DNA from: Miscanthus floridulus
Lineage: Eukaryota; Streptophyta; Magnoliopsida; Poales; Poaceae
NCBI RefSeq assembly: GCF_019320115.1
Contig: NC_089581.1
Span: 95,616,269-95,680,268, forward strand
DNA length: 64,000 bases
Direction: 5' to 3'
Numbering within the stretch: the stretch's first letter is position 1; each line of letters opens with the position of its first letter. Of this stretch, positions 10,266 to 18,764 are shown piece by piece. A program made the translations under genes and the position numbers. Under the pieces are notes generated by a model that saw nothing but the letters and a program-made list of their open reading frames with translations, searched no databases and was not told the DNA's origin.

Positions 10266-11062
10266 TGTACAATTAGTGAAACAAAAAAAAGATTGAACAT
10301 GCCACTTCTACCGCCGTTTGTACACAAGGTAAAGAAATTCTACTTCGCAGTACTTAGGCATGAATCTCCTAGTACTTACATGGGCTTGAATCTCGGAGAT
10401 TGGGGGCTGCGGTGGTGCAGTGTGCAGAAACTCCATTGACAAGTTACGGAGGACTCCAATGCCGCCTTCCTGAGCGGGAGATACAGTAAGATGGGAAGCT
10501 TTCGCTAATATAATGTTTTCTCTTGGAACAAAACGAAAACATAAATTTCAGAAAGCAAAAGGTAGAGTAGTAGGGGGAAGAGAAATCCCAAAAACAAATT
10601 CGTCTCCTCCACCCCCGAACATCATCTCACAGAGACAGGTGTTATGCGTACCCAAGCACAGGAAGGCAAGGCACAAACGTCGAGGGGACTCGTCGACCTA
10701 GACATCCGCAGATGAGGATCCCGTCGTTGCCGCCGCATAGCCGATGCCACGCCAGGTGCCCACTGCTGACGAGCCGCAGCCGTTGCGGCATTAGTGCGCC
10801 GCCAGGCTCCTGCTCGCCCTGGGTATGTGCGCCGCCGCTACCAAGGGCGCGGATGTGGCACCGCTCGACGGAGAGCCACACGGACTTGGCCGCGCGTGCC
10901 AGTTGCTCCGCCTTGCCACGCGCAGACTCGACACCCAGGTTGTGCTGCCAAAACGAATCGAAAGGGGGAAGAAGACGCTCGGCCGTAAGAAAAGGCTGCA
11001 ACCTTGGATGGGTGAAGGGGGTACTACTGGGCCGGCCCGTCACGGCCTGATGTCACGCGCTC
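10266..11062. other. GC-richer block with no confirmed gene
   Basis: Composition rises sharply from about 10640. The longest open frame is on the minus strand (10642-11043, 133 codons) with overlapping plus-strand frames. None shows a recognisable domain, and the ORFs lack a consistent coding signature. In MULE-like elements such GC-rich interiors are sometimes captured host exons, but I cannot identify a parent gene. Confidence 0.35.
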
Positions 11063-11174
11063 GTCGCCGAGCGCGACCGGTAGCGCGTTAGACTCTGTGA
11101 TATACATATCTCCTGCCACTTAAAAAAAAAAAACTAAAAGTAAGACTATTTTTTAATGCGATTTTTTTTTTGTC

Positions 11175-11510
11175 GCTCCTCCCTTCCGGCCTTACGATAT
11201 CCCACGCGATAGAAAAATAAACTAACATCCCTGCGGTCTCCGTCTGCTTTGAAGGAAACAAATCGATCACCTGAGGCCACATGCATGGAAGAAAACAATA
11301 ATCATGCATGAAAAAAAACAATTGACAATGATCAAGCAAGACTCCTTCCTTCCGGCCATGCGATACCCCGCGCGATTGAAAAAGAAACTGCCATCCTTAC
11401 GATCCCCGCCTGCTTTAAAGAAAATAAATCGATCACCTGAGGCCACATGCATGGAAGGAAACAATAATCATGCATAGAACGAAACAATTGACAAAGATCA
11501 AGCAAGACGA
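11175..11510. repeat. Direct repeat, two copies of about 165 bp
   Basis: The segment from 'cccttccggcc' through 'gatcaagcaag' at about 11178-11341 recurs at about 11345-11510 with scattered substitutions. Both carry 'aaatcgatcacctgaggcc' followed by 'acatgcatggaa'. It is a simple tandem duplication of non-coding DNA. Confidence 0.7.
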
Positions 11511-11785
11511 CTCAATGAGGTTGGCCCTTAATTTTAGTGTTTTCAGCATGCGGACCTGAAATTAAAAAGTGGTTGCTCCTTGAGAACATCAGTGGTGCCA
11601 AATAAAAGATGTGCAGGTTATACATAGTGAGACTGGTGAACCTTCTGTAATTTTCTAAACAAATATTCCCACAATTCGTATATAGGTCCATTCCCCTGTG
11701 TTTCTTAGTGCTCCAATTAGCATATAATATGAAAGTATTGTTGTGTACATCATAACTTCCAGTTGACTACTCCCATTAGCATATA

Positions 11786-12042
11786 CTTCCTCTGCCCTAA
11801 AATATAAGTCGTTATGGGATGTGTGCAGGTCACACTTTCTCAACTTTGACTAGGTTTGTAAAAAGTACGTGCAATATTTATATCTCCAAATAAGTTTATT
11901 ATAAAAATATATTCAATGATCTATGTAATGATACTAATTATGTGTCATAAATATTAATATTCATTTATATATAATTGGTCGAAGTTAAAAAAAGTTGACT
12001 TCTCTGGAAGTGAGAATGAATTCTATTTTAGGACAGAGAGAG
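11786..12042. mobile_element. Stowaway-like MITE
   Basis: Ends resemble the widespread grass Stowaway terminus: CTTCCTCTGCCCTAAAATAT at the left, and the complement of ATTTTAGGACAGAGAGAG at the right. It is flanked by TA dinucleotides (11784-11785 and 12043-12044), the Tc1/mariner-type target. It is non-coding and AT-rich. The right half of the same element recurs at 63128-63237, showing that a later duplication cut through it. Confidence 0.75.
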
Positions 12043-12465
12043 TATATGAAAGCAGTGTTGAAAATATTTTAACAATCAAGTTCGTCTCTGTCTGATTGGT
12101 AAGCTTAAACATCATAATAGCATCAAAAATTTCGACTCTCATGGACACCCTCATGGATTAGTGCAAAGCATCCCAATCCTACAACATACACAAATGACAA
12201 CCTTAAAGTTATGATATTTTTAAAGGGTGGATAATAAAGACCATCTTAGACATTCTGGCATTAGAGTATATCCGTACACACACATAGGCATGGTGGTGCA
12301 AGTGAGTAGCCAGCAGGAGTCGAGAGTTAGGGGGTGTTTGGATCCCAGGACCAAACTTTAATCCCTATCACATTAAAATTTTAGATATCAATTAGAATGA
12401 CTAAACATGAGCTAATTATAAAACTAATTATATAAGTTGTGGCTAATTCGCTTGCTAGTGCTATG
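12043..12465. other. Non-coding DNA with half of a second MITE
   Basis: No gene is visible. At about 12332-12440 the sequence 'gggtgtttggatcccaggac' and the following text resemble the left half of a common grass MITE, but the matching right terminus is missing, so it is truncated. The same truncated form is present at 63522-63640. Confidence 0.45.
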
Positions 12466-13431
12466 TACAGGATGGTATGGAGATGTGATGGACTTATTCA
12501 TGTATTTGTTGGCGCACAAAAGAAATAGATATCGGAAATCTCTTCTTACCGGTATAAAAAATGATCTTAGCCGCATCACGAAAAGATCTACACAGTAGAG
12601 TTTATGAGCCTGCGACACCATGCTCTCTGTGACTGTGTAAATTTCACGAACTTAGCTTTTTGGATTAAATGTCACTTTAACGTCGGTCATATACTTTTAT
12701 AGTATTGTTATCTTATCGTGTGATCCGTGTGTTTTTAGTATAAAAGTTTAGCTGTCCCATAGCAGCGCACGGGTACGAACCTATTTACATATATACTCAA
12801 ACCTGTGTGTACATGATTATATGGAGATACAGTGTAACTTATTCATGGATTTATTGGCGCATGAAAGAAATGGATATCGTAGAATTCTTTCTGCCGATAT
12901 AAAATATTATCTTAGCCGTATCACAAAAAAGTCTATACAATAGAGTTTGTGAGCCTGCGACATCGTGCTCTCAATGACTATGTTAATTTCATGAACTTTG
13001 CTTTTTGAATTAAATGTCACTTTGACGTTGGTATTTAATTTAACGATATTGTTATCTTATCATGCGATCCGTGTGTTTTTAGTACAAAAGATTTAGTTGT
13101 CCCATAGCAACGCACGGGTGTAAAGAAAATAGATCCTTGGCTCATTTACTTTGGATTTTGGTGTTTGATGACCAACACAACCAAATTAGACTAATGAATT
13201 TACAAGTGATTGTTTTGAAGTTTAATAGGGTGCAAGACTTGACTTAGACAAAGGCGACATGATGATCCGATGATCAATACCATAAGCAAGACCTTAGAAG
13301 CACAAGAACTTTGCTATTTGAATTAAATGTCACTTTGATGTTGGTATTTAATTTAACAGTATTGTTATCTTATCGTGCGATCCGTGTGTTTTTAGTATAA
13401 AAGATTTAGTTGTCCCGTAGCAACGCACAGG
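12466..13431. repeat. Tandem array ending in Helitron-like hairpins
   Basis: A segment of about 320-345 bp recurs at about 12466-12810, 12811-13118 and, partially, 13308-13431. Each copy ends near 'gtcccRtagcRRcgcacRgg', a GTCCCGT...ACGGG hairpin that resembles the 3' hairpin of grass Helitrons. The expected CTRR terminus is not clear. Another copy lies at about 63659-63970. No open frame is associated with it. Confidence 0.55.
13119..13307 (+). repeat. Duplicated first 189 bp of element A's LTR
   Basis: This matches the beginning of the copia LTR at 13432 and retains the TG start (TGTAAAG). It is preceded by ACGGG, the same five bases that follow element A at 63113-63117. It is cut off at 'gcacaag' and followed by a second copy of the upstream hairpin repeat. 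The simplest reading is a tandem duplication of about 313 bp (12994-13307 and 13308-13620) that spanned the 5' junction after element A had inserted. Confidence 0.65.
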
Positions 13432-14834
13432 TATAAGGAAAATGGGCCCTAGGCCTATTTACTTTAGATTTTGGTGTTTGATGACCAACATAACTAAATT
13501 GGACTAATGAATTTGTAAGTGATTATTTTGTAGTTCAATAGGATATAAGACGTGACTTGGACGAAGGCGGCGTGATGATCCGATGATCAACACCATAAGT
13601 AAGACCTTAGAAGCATAAGAGAAGACCCAAGATATCAAGCAAAGTCCAAGCACGAAGATAGAAACCAAGCCGTATGCAGGATCACGAAGAAACGAGCTCA
13701 CAGAAGTGACCGGACGCTGGAGGAAAGTGACCGGATGCTTCGATCAAGAGGCTCGTCAACAGGCGTGACTGGACGCTGGACCGGACGCTGGCAGCAAGTC
13801 AACCGGACGCAGGACAACAAAGTCCGATCGAGTACGGAGAGGTTCTAGAGTGGCGAAAATGTGACCAGACGCATCCGGTGGCATGTGACCGGACGCTGGC
13901 AGCGTCCGATAAGTTGATAGCAACTCCAACGGTTGGGATGACCGGACGCGTCCGATCAGGACGTGATCAGCGTCCGATCAGTAGCAGAAAAGTTGGATTT
14001 CATCCCCAACGGCTACTTTCTTAGTGGGGCTTATAAATAGATCCTCCAACCGGCCATTTGAGGATAGTGGAGCTGAGAAAACATATCTAGGGTGTTGATA
14101 CACCATTTTAGTGATCTCCACTTGTATAGTGCTTAGTGATTCATTAGGTGATTAGCATAGGTGCTTTGCGAAGTGCTTAGGTTGATTCGACCACCGCTTA
14201 TGCGCTTGCTCTAGGTTTAGGCCTAGTGTTTAGTGAGGTTTGCATATCTCTTACCACTCGGTGCTTGCGCGTACCATTGTTGTACATTGAAGGGTTTATA
14301 GTCTTGTGAGATCACACCAACCACATTTGTAGTGTGGCCGCCACCGTGTACCAGAGGGAACAAGGCCCACGATGTTTTGATCGGAAGCTAGATAGTGAAG
14401 ACGGTGGGGAGCATCCAGGAGTGGCTTACCAAAAGGCATGTCGAAGACCCAATGGCGCGTGGGGAAGGCCCGAGGCTATCCACGGAGTTATTCGACCAGG
14501 AGCTTGGCCCTTGCGAGGGATTCCTTCTGAGGGGCTCCAACGAGGACTAGGAGGAAGCTTGCGTGCTTCTCGATACCTCGATAAAAATACCAGAGTCGTT
14601 AATGGGAGTTTGCATATCTCTACCTTTCTCTTCAGCTTCCGCATTTTATATTGATTGTATTACTCCTTTGCGGTAGAAATAGCAACACACTAGCAAAATC
14701 GTAGTTGCATTTTTAGATAGTTTATCTTTTGCATATGTTTTGCTAAGGTTAGAAAAAGAGGCCATAGTTTAGAGTTAGATTTTTAAGTTGCCTAATTCAC
14801 CCCCCCCCCCTCTTAGGCGTCATGGTCCCTTTCA
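13432..14834 (+). repeat. Element A 5' LTR
   Basis: About 1,403 bp, from TATAAGGAAAATGG (original TG mutated to TA) to CCCTTTCA. It carries a TATAAATA box at 14032-14039 and, around 13709-13985, many copies of GACCGGACGCTGG and its complement. A C-run lies at about 14799-14808. It differs from the 3' LTR at about 9% of positions in the sample I compared by eye, mostly transitions. The open frame at 14334-14654 lies within the LTR and is not a gene. Confidence 0.88.
14032..14039 (+). promoter_or_regulatory. TATA box of element A LTR
   Basis: TATAAATA lies about 800 bp before the LTR end, and the same motif is present in the 3' LTR at about 62304-62311. A position mid-LTR is expected for the U3/R boundary of a copia element. 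Confidence 0.5.
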
Positions 14835-14836
14835 AT

Positions 14837-14848
14837 TGGTATCAGAGC
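14837..14848 (+). promoter_or_regulatory. Element A primer binding site (tRNA-iMet type)
   Basis: TGGTATCAGAGC starts two bases after the 5' LTR and is complementary to the 3' end of plant initiator methionine tRNA, the usual primer for copia reverse transcription. Confidence 0.85.
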
Positions 14849-14913
14849 GGGTTGGCTCAATTTCAACCTTTGGCTTAACCGCCATTGAGCCGACGCTATT
14901 TAGAGTAGTTGGG

Positions 14914-15132
14914 ATGGATATCTCTAGGCCTCCGCACTTTGACGACACTAACTTCCCTTATTATAAGGCTAGAATGTCGTGCCACCTTGAGGCGGTTGAT
15001 TTGGGTGTTTGGAGAGTCACTCGTGACGGGATAAAACCCATTAAGAATCCCAAAAAACCCAAAAAGAGTGATGAAAAAGAAATGCATTTCAACGCTAGAG
15101 CAAAAAATTGCTTGTTTGAATCATTTAGTATG
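14914..15132 (+). pseudogene. Element A gag, N-terminal part (interrupted)
   Basis: Starts MDISRPPHFDDTNFPYYKAR, a typical start for copia gag proteins of this branch (F.G.NY..WK.RM-like), and runs 73 codons to SFSM. There element B is inserted, with the target duplication GTATG at 15128-15132. The frame resumes after the duplicate at 58413-58417. Gag forms the particle that packages element RNA in the cytoplasm. Confidence 0.8.
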
Positions 15133-16523
15133 TGTCGGTGTTTTGGACCGGCGGGCCCTCAACCAACTAGTGAAAATGTACTGCGTGCCCCTAATCCCAG
15201 ATGGTGATGCAAAGAGACATAAGGTTTATACTGGTTCATGCAATAGATGCCCTATGTCCAGTCTGAGAGATCGATCTTGTATTCCTTGCACCGAGGTGCT
15301 TGTAGTAGGGGGTTATAAGCAGAGCGAGAGAGGGAGCTAGTCCCAGGTCTCTACGTGGAGCGGCGTGGATTGCTTGAGATGTTGATCTCAGGCAGCGAGG
15401 AGGCGTGCGTATTACAGAGTGTTGCGCGTTGATTGCGTGTGTGTGTGTTTGAATCTCCGTCTGTTTGTGCGTGTGTCTATGCATGAGTTTGTGAACCTGT
15501 GAGCTCGTGTGCCCGTCTGTCTCCCGTCCCTAGAAATGGCCTCGGTCACTCCCTTTTATAATTGAAGGGGGACAGGAGCAATACATGTGTTCACTACATG
15601 GCGTCTTGTGAGCGGAGGTGGCGTGTCTGAGCCCTATAGCCTGTCACTGTGGTGGCATGGTCGATGGAGCGGTCTTGTCCTTGATGCACTGGAGCGACAC
15701 GCCAATCATGCCTGATCCTGTGCAACATGGGAGCTCCAGTGATAGCTTGAAGCAGGGCATGGCAGACAACATGCCGGTCGCTGTATGTCGACAGCGTAAA
15801 GAGCCGAGGCTCAGTTGGTGCAGAGGCCGAACCATCGTGGGGGGCTCGGCGGGCACGAATCCCAAGGCTGCTGAGACCCTGAAGCGGATTGCCGAGGCTC
15901 GGAGAGAGCAGTTGGTCCTGTACACTGATTCTAAGGCTATAGGTACCCGGACTTGACTCCCCACACCACGCCATCCCTAGAGCAGGGGTTAGGTAGCATA
16001 GTGCAGTACGGGTGTCAGTCGTGGGCATAGTGCTGAGCACAGCGGCCGATAACCCCTGCCCCGTCCTATCCCAAACGGCATGGTGTTGATGCGACTCCCA
16101 TCTCGTCGGTCACTCTGCTATGTTGAGCCATCATTCGGCTGACGTCGTGGGAGTGGTTGGTCGCATTAGTTGGACGTGACGTTCTGTCAGGGAAATCGGT
16201 CGAGGCGGAGGCGACAGGGTTGTCGCTGAGAAGGCCTCGAGCGAGGTGGAGAATTGGCACCTCGTCTGAGGCCTTATGTGTGGGGTCTCGAGCGAGATGG
16301 AGAATCAGTACCCCATCCATGGCCTTACATGCAGGGCCTCGAGCGAAACGGAGAATCGGTTCCCCATCCGAGGCCTTACGTGCGAGGCCTCGAGCAAGGT
16401 GGAGAATCGGTAGCCTCGGACAAGGCGGAGGTTAGCCGGTAGTTGTCCCTTGGCTTCGATTTCGATAGGGTATAAGCAATTTTTTGGTTCTTGCTTAGGG
16501 GACCCCTTTTATGGTACCCGACG
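15133..16523 (-). repeat. Element B 3' LTR
   Basis: About 1,391 bp, reading TGTCGGTGTTTTGG on the plus strand (the complement of CCAAAACACCGACA). The far end is CCCGACG, the terminal A having changed to G. It contains a TATAAAAG box in minus orientation at 15553-15560 and four tandem units of about 56 bp at about 16224-16430. About 90-93% identical to 57020-58412 in the segments compared by eye. Confidence 0.85.
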
Positions 16524-16548
16524 GTGGCCCCCAAGCCTCGGGGAGAGT
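16524..16548 (-). promoter_or_regulatory. Element B polypurine tract region
   Basis: On the minus strand the bases just before the 3' LTR read GAGGCTTGGGGGCCAC, a G-rich tract in the position expected for plus-strand priming. It is not a pure polypurine run, and C bases interrupt it. Confidence 0.45.
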
Positions 16549-16736
16549 GTGAATGCTCTCCCTAAGGTTTTGATGAGACTTGGCTCGTGGCAGCTCCTAG
16601 CGGGATGGCGTTTTGTACTCGAGACCTCGGTGGGTGCGCGCGAGCGCACCCACCGGGTGTAGCCCCCGAGGCCCTGGAGGAGTGGACTTATTCTTCCAGG
16701 GGCTTTTCTCATGTTGTGCGAGGGGTTTTATTGTGT

Positions 16737-18320
16737 TTGCCAAGCCCATGAGTGCGAGTTCGGGTCGCTGGGTCTCGGCTTGGTTGTAAGAAGAGCCCCC
16801 GAGCCTCTGCGCGGAGCAAGAGGGCGATCAGGAGTTTCCCTGTCTTTTTTTGTGCGGCCCTCACACATCCTTTTCGTTCAGAAGAAGGGGTGGAGTATGC
16901 CAGGCTACCCTCGGTGGGCGCGAGCAGTGACACCTCTGGTGAGCTGTTATCGGGTAAGTCCGAGTGGAGGCCCATGCCCTATTCGATAGGGGTCAGCTGG
17001 TGGTCCAGAGACGCACTCCAAAAGTACCAGAGGGCTTCTCTAGTGGGTCCCAGGGTCATTCGATTGGCCTTAGGGGCTCGATGCCTCCCTTCGATGGGAT
17101 CCCATTCAGAGACCTCCCTGTCGGTCTCAGACATGACTTAGGGCATCTCGAGTGATCACTTGCTCGGGCCTCGGCCATGTACAGGCTCGCCCATAGTCAT
17201 CCCTGACTTTGTTGTCCTAGGGCGACTGTCGAGACCCTCGGGGGCCCAGCCTTTGAACCCCTGGACCGTAACAGGCTCGATGCTCTTTATCGCGTTTTGC
17301 CGAGCCTCCGAGTGCGAGCTCGGGTCACTGGTATTCGACCTGGTTGCAGGAAGAGCCCTCGAGCCTCCGCACGGAGCGAGAGGGCGATCAGGAGTTTCCC
17401 TGTCTTTTTTGTGCGACCCTCGTGCATCCTTTTTGTTTGGAAGGAGGGATTGTTTGCCGAGCCCTTGAGTGCGAGTTTGGGTCGCTGGGTCTCGGCTTGG
17501 TTGTAGGAAGAGCCCTCGAGCCTTCGCATGGAGCGAGAGGGCGATCAGGAGGTTCCCTGTCTTTTTTTGTGCGACCCTCGCGCATCCTTTTTGTTTAGAA
17601 GGAGGGGTTGTTTACCGAGCCCTCGAGTGCGAGTTTGGGTCACTGGGTCTCGGCTTGGTTGCAGAAAGAGCCCCCGAGCCTCCGCATGGAGCGAGAGGGC
17701 GATCAAGAGTTTCCCTATCTTTTTTGTGTGACCCTCGTGCATCCTTTTTCATTCAGAAGGAGGGGTTGTTTGTCAAGCCCTTGGGTGTGAGTTTGGGTCG
17801 CTGAGTCTTGGCTTGGTTGTAGGAAGAGTCCCCGAGCCTCTACATGGAGCGAGAGGGCGATTAGGAGTTTCCCTATCTTTTTTGTGTGGCCCTCACACAT
17901 CCTTTTCGTTCAGAAGGAGGGGTGGAGTATGCCAGGCTACCCTTGGTGGGCGCGAGCAGTGACACCTCTGGTGAGCTGTTATCGGGTAAGTCCGAGTGGA
18001 GGCCCGTGCCCCATTCGATAAGGGTCGGCTGGTGGTCCAGAGACGCACTCCAAAAGTACTAGAGGGCTTCTCTAGTGGGTCCTAGGGTCGTTCGATGGGC
18101 CCCATGGGCTCGGTGTCTCCCTGCGGTGGGATCCCATTCAGAGACCTCCCCGCTGGTCTCGGACATGACTTAGGGCATCTCGAGCGATCGCTTGCTCGGG
18201 CCTCGGTCATGTACGGGCTCGGCCATAGTCATCCCTGACTCTATTGTCTAGGGGTGGCTGTCGAGACCCTCGGGGGCCCAGCCTTCGAACCCCTGGACCG
18301 TAACGGGCTCGGTGCCCAGT
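16737..18320 (-). repeat. Element B 3' UTR tandem repeats (157-bp units)
   Basis: Units of about 156-158 bp begin at 17298, 17454, 17612 and 17770, each containing 'gcgagagggcgat' followed by 'aggagtttccct' and ending 'ttggttgtaggaagag'; a further unit starts at 16737. A larger block (about 16890-17297) recurs at about 17915-18310, so a higher-order duplication of roughly 1.02 kb is superimposed. Retand-lineage elements are known for hypervariable tandem repeats in this position. Open frames here are shadows of the repeat. Confidence 0.8.
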
Positions 18321-18598
18321 TCCTTCGTCTGAAAGGAATCGGGTGGGGGATATTCCCCTCCCATCGGCTGACAATGGCAGGTGCGCCTTTTGAGGCGGTT
18401 TCTTGGGTAGACGGAACGATGCATGCCGTTGCTGTGGTCAGATGCGACGCGATGTCAGCGGATGGGACATTACTGTGCGTGTGCAATTAATAAGGAAAAG
18501 GTGGGCGCGTGAGCGGTTTAATCGGATCCGGATTAACTACGCCAAATCTAAGGGTAACTTCCCTGATTTCATCTCCCGTCCGTTTTGCCCCCTTCCCA

Positions 18599-18608
18599 CA
18601 TAAATATG
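18599..18608 (+). promoter_or_regulatory. Putative TATA element of the antisense gene in B
   Basis: CATAAATATG lies about 160 bp before the ATG at 18765, followed by a CT-rich leader (cctcggccctctcctcc) typical of plant transcription start regions. The equivalent position in element C (minus strand, about 53318-53327) reads CATAAATACG with a similar leader, so the arrangement is conserved between the two copies. Confidence 0.45.
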
Positions 18609-18764
18609 TAACAAGCCTCGGCCCTCTCCTCCTTACCTTGCCTGCATTTGCCTTTGCTACCCTTGAGCCGTTGCTAGGAACAGAGAGTGCCGGGGAGAAG
18701 AAGGGAGAAGAGGGAGAGAGAGAGAGCGAGCCTTACCGTCGTAGCCGCATTCTCCCCTACACCC

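Larger units (their letters stand above)
7517..11081. mobile_element. Possible non-autonomous DNA element (19-bp inverted termini)
   Basis: The 19-base sequence accggtcgcgctcggcgac at 7517-7535 occurs as its exact complement at 11063-11081. Sequence just inside both ends is GC-rich and followed inward by AT-rich repeats, a pattern seen in grass MULE-derived elements. The left flank also carries text of the 'gctataacttttcaatg...' kind that I associate with such elements. No transposase and no convincing target duplication were found, and the repeated motif is itself nearly palindromic, so chance or a shared satellite is possible. Confidence 0.35.

Noticed and set aside
10642..11043. 133-codon minus-strand ORF in GC-rich DNA
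   Set aside because: Several frames are open at once, no domain is recognisable, and there is no conserved copy to compare. Left as unknown sequence.
14334..14654. 106-codon ORF in element A 5' LTR, with a 79-codon counterpart at 62607-62846
   Set aside because: Lies wholly within the LTR, downstream of TATA but before the PBS. Similarity between copies simply reflects LTR duplication.
15133..16523. Initial idea that the LTR at 15133 starts a forward-oriented gypsy element
   Set aside because: No PBS follows it on the plus strand, while an inverted PBS precedes the LTR at 57020 and all B pol domains read on the minus strand, so B is minus-oriented.
16737..17900. Regular repeats that might suggest a CRISPR array
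   Set aside because: Units are contiguous tandem copies of about 157 bp with no constant-repeat/variable-spacer structure, in a plant retrotransposon 3' UTR.
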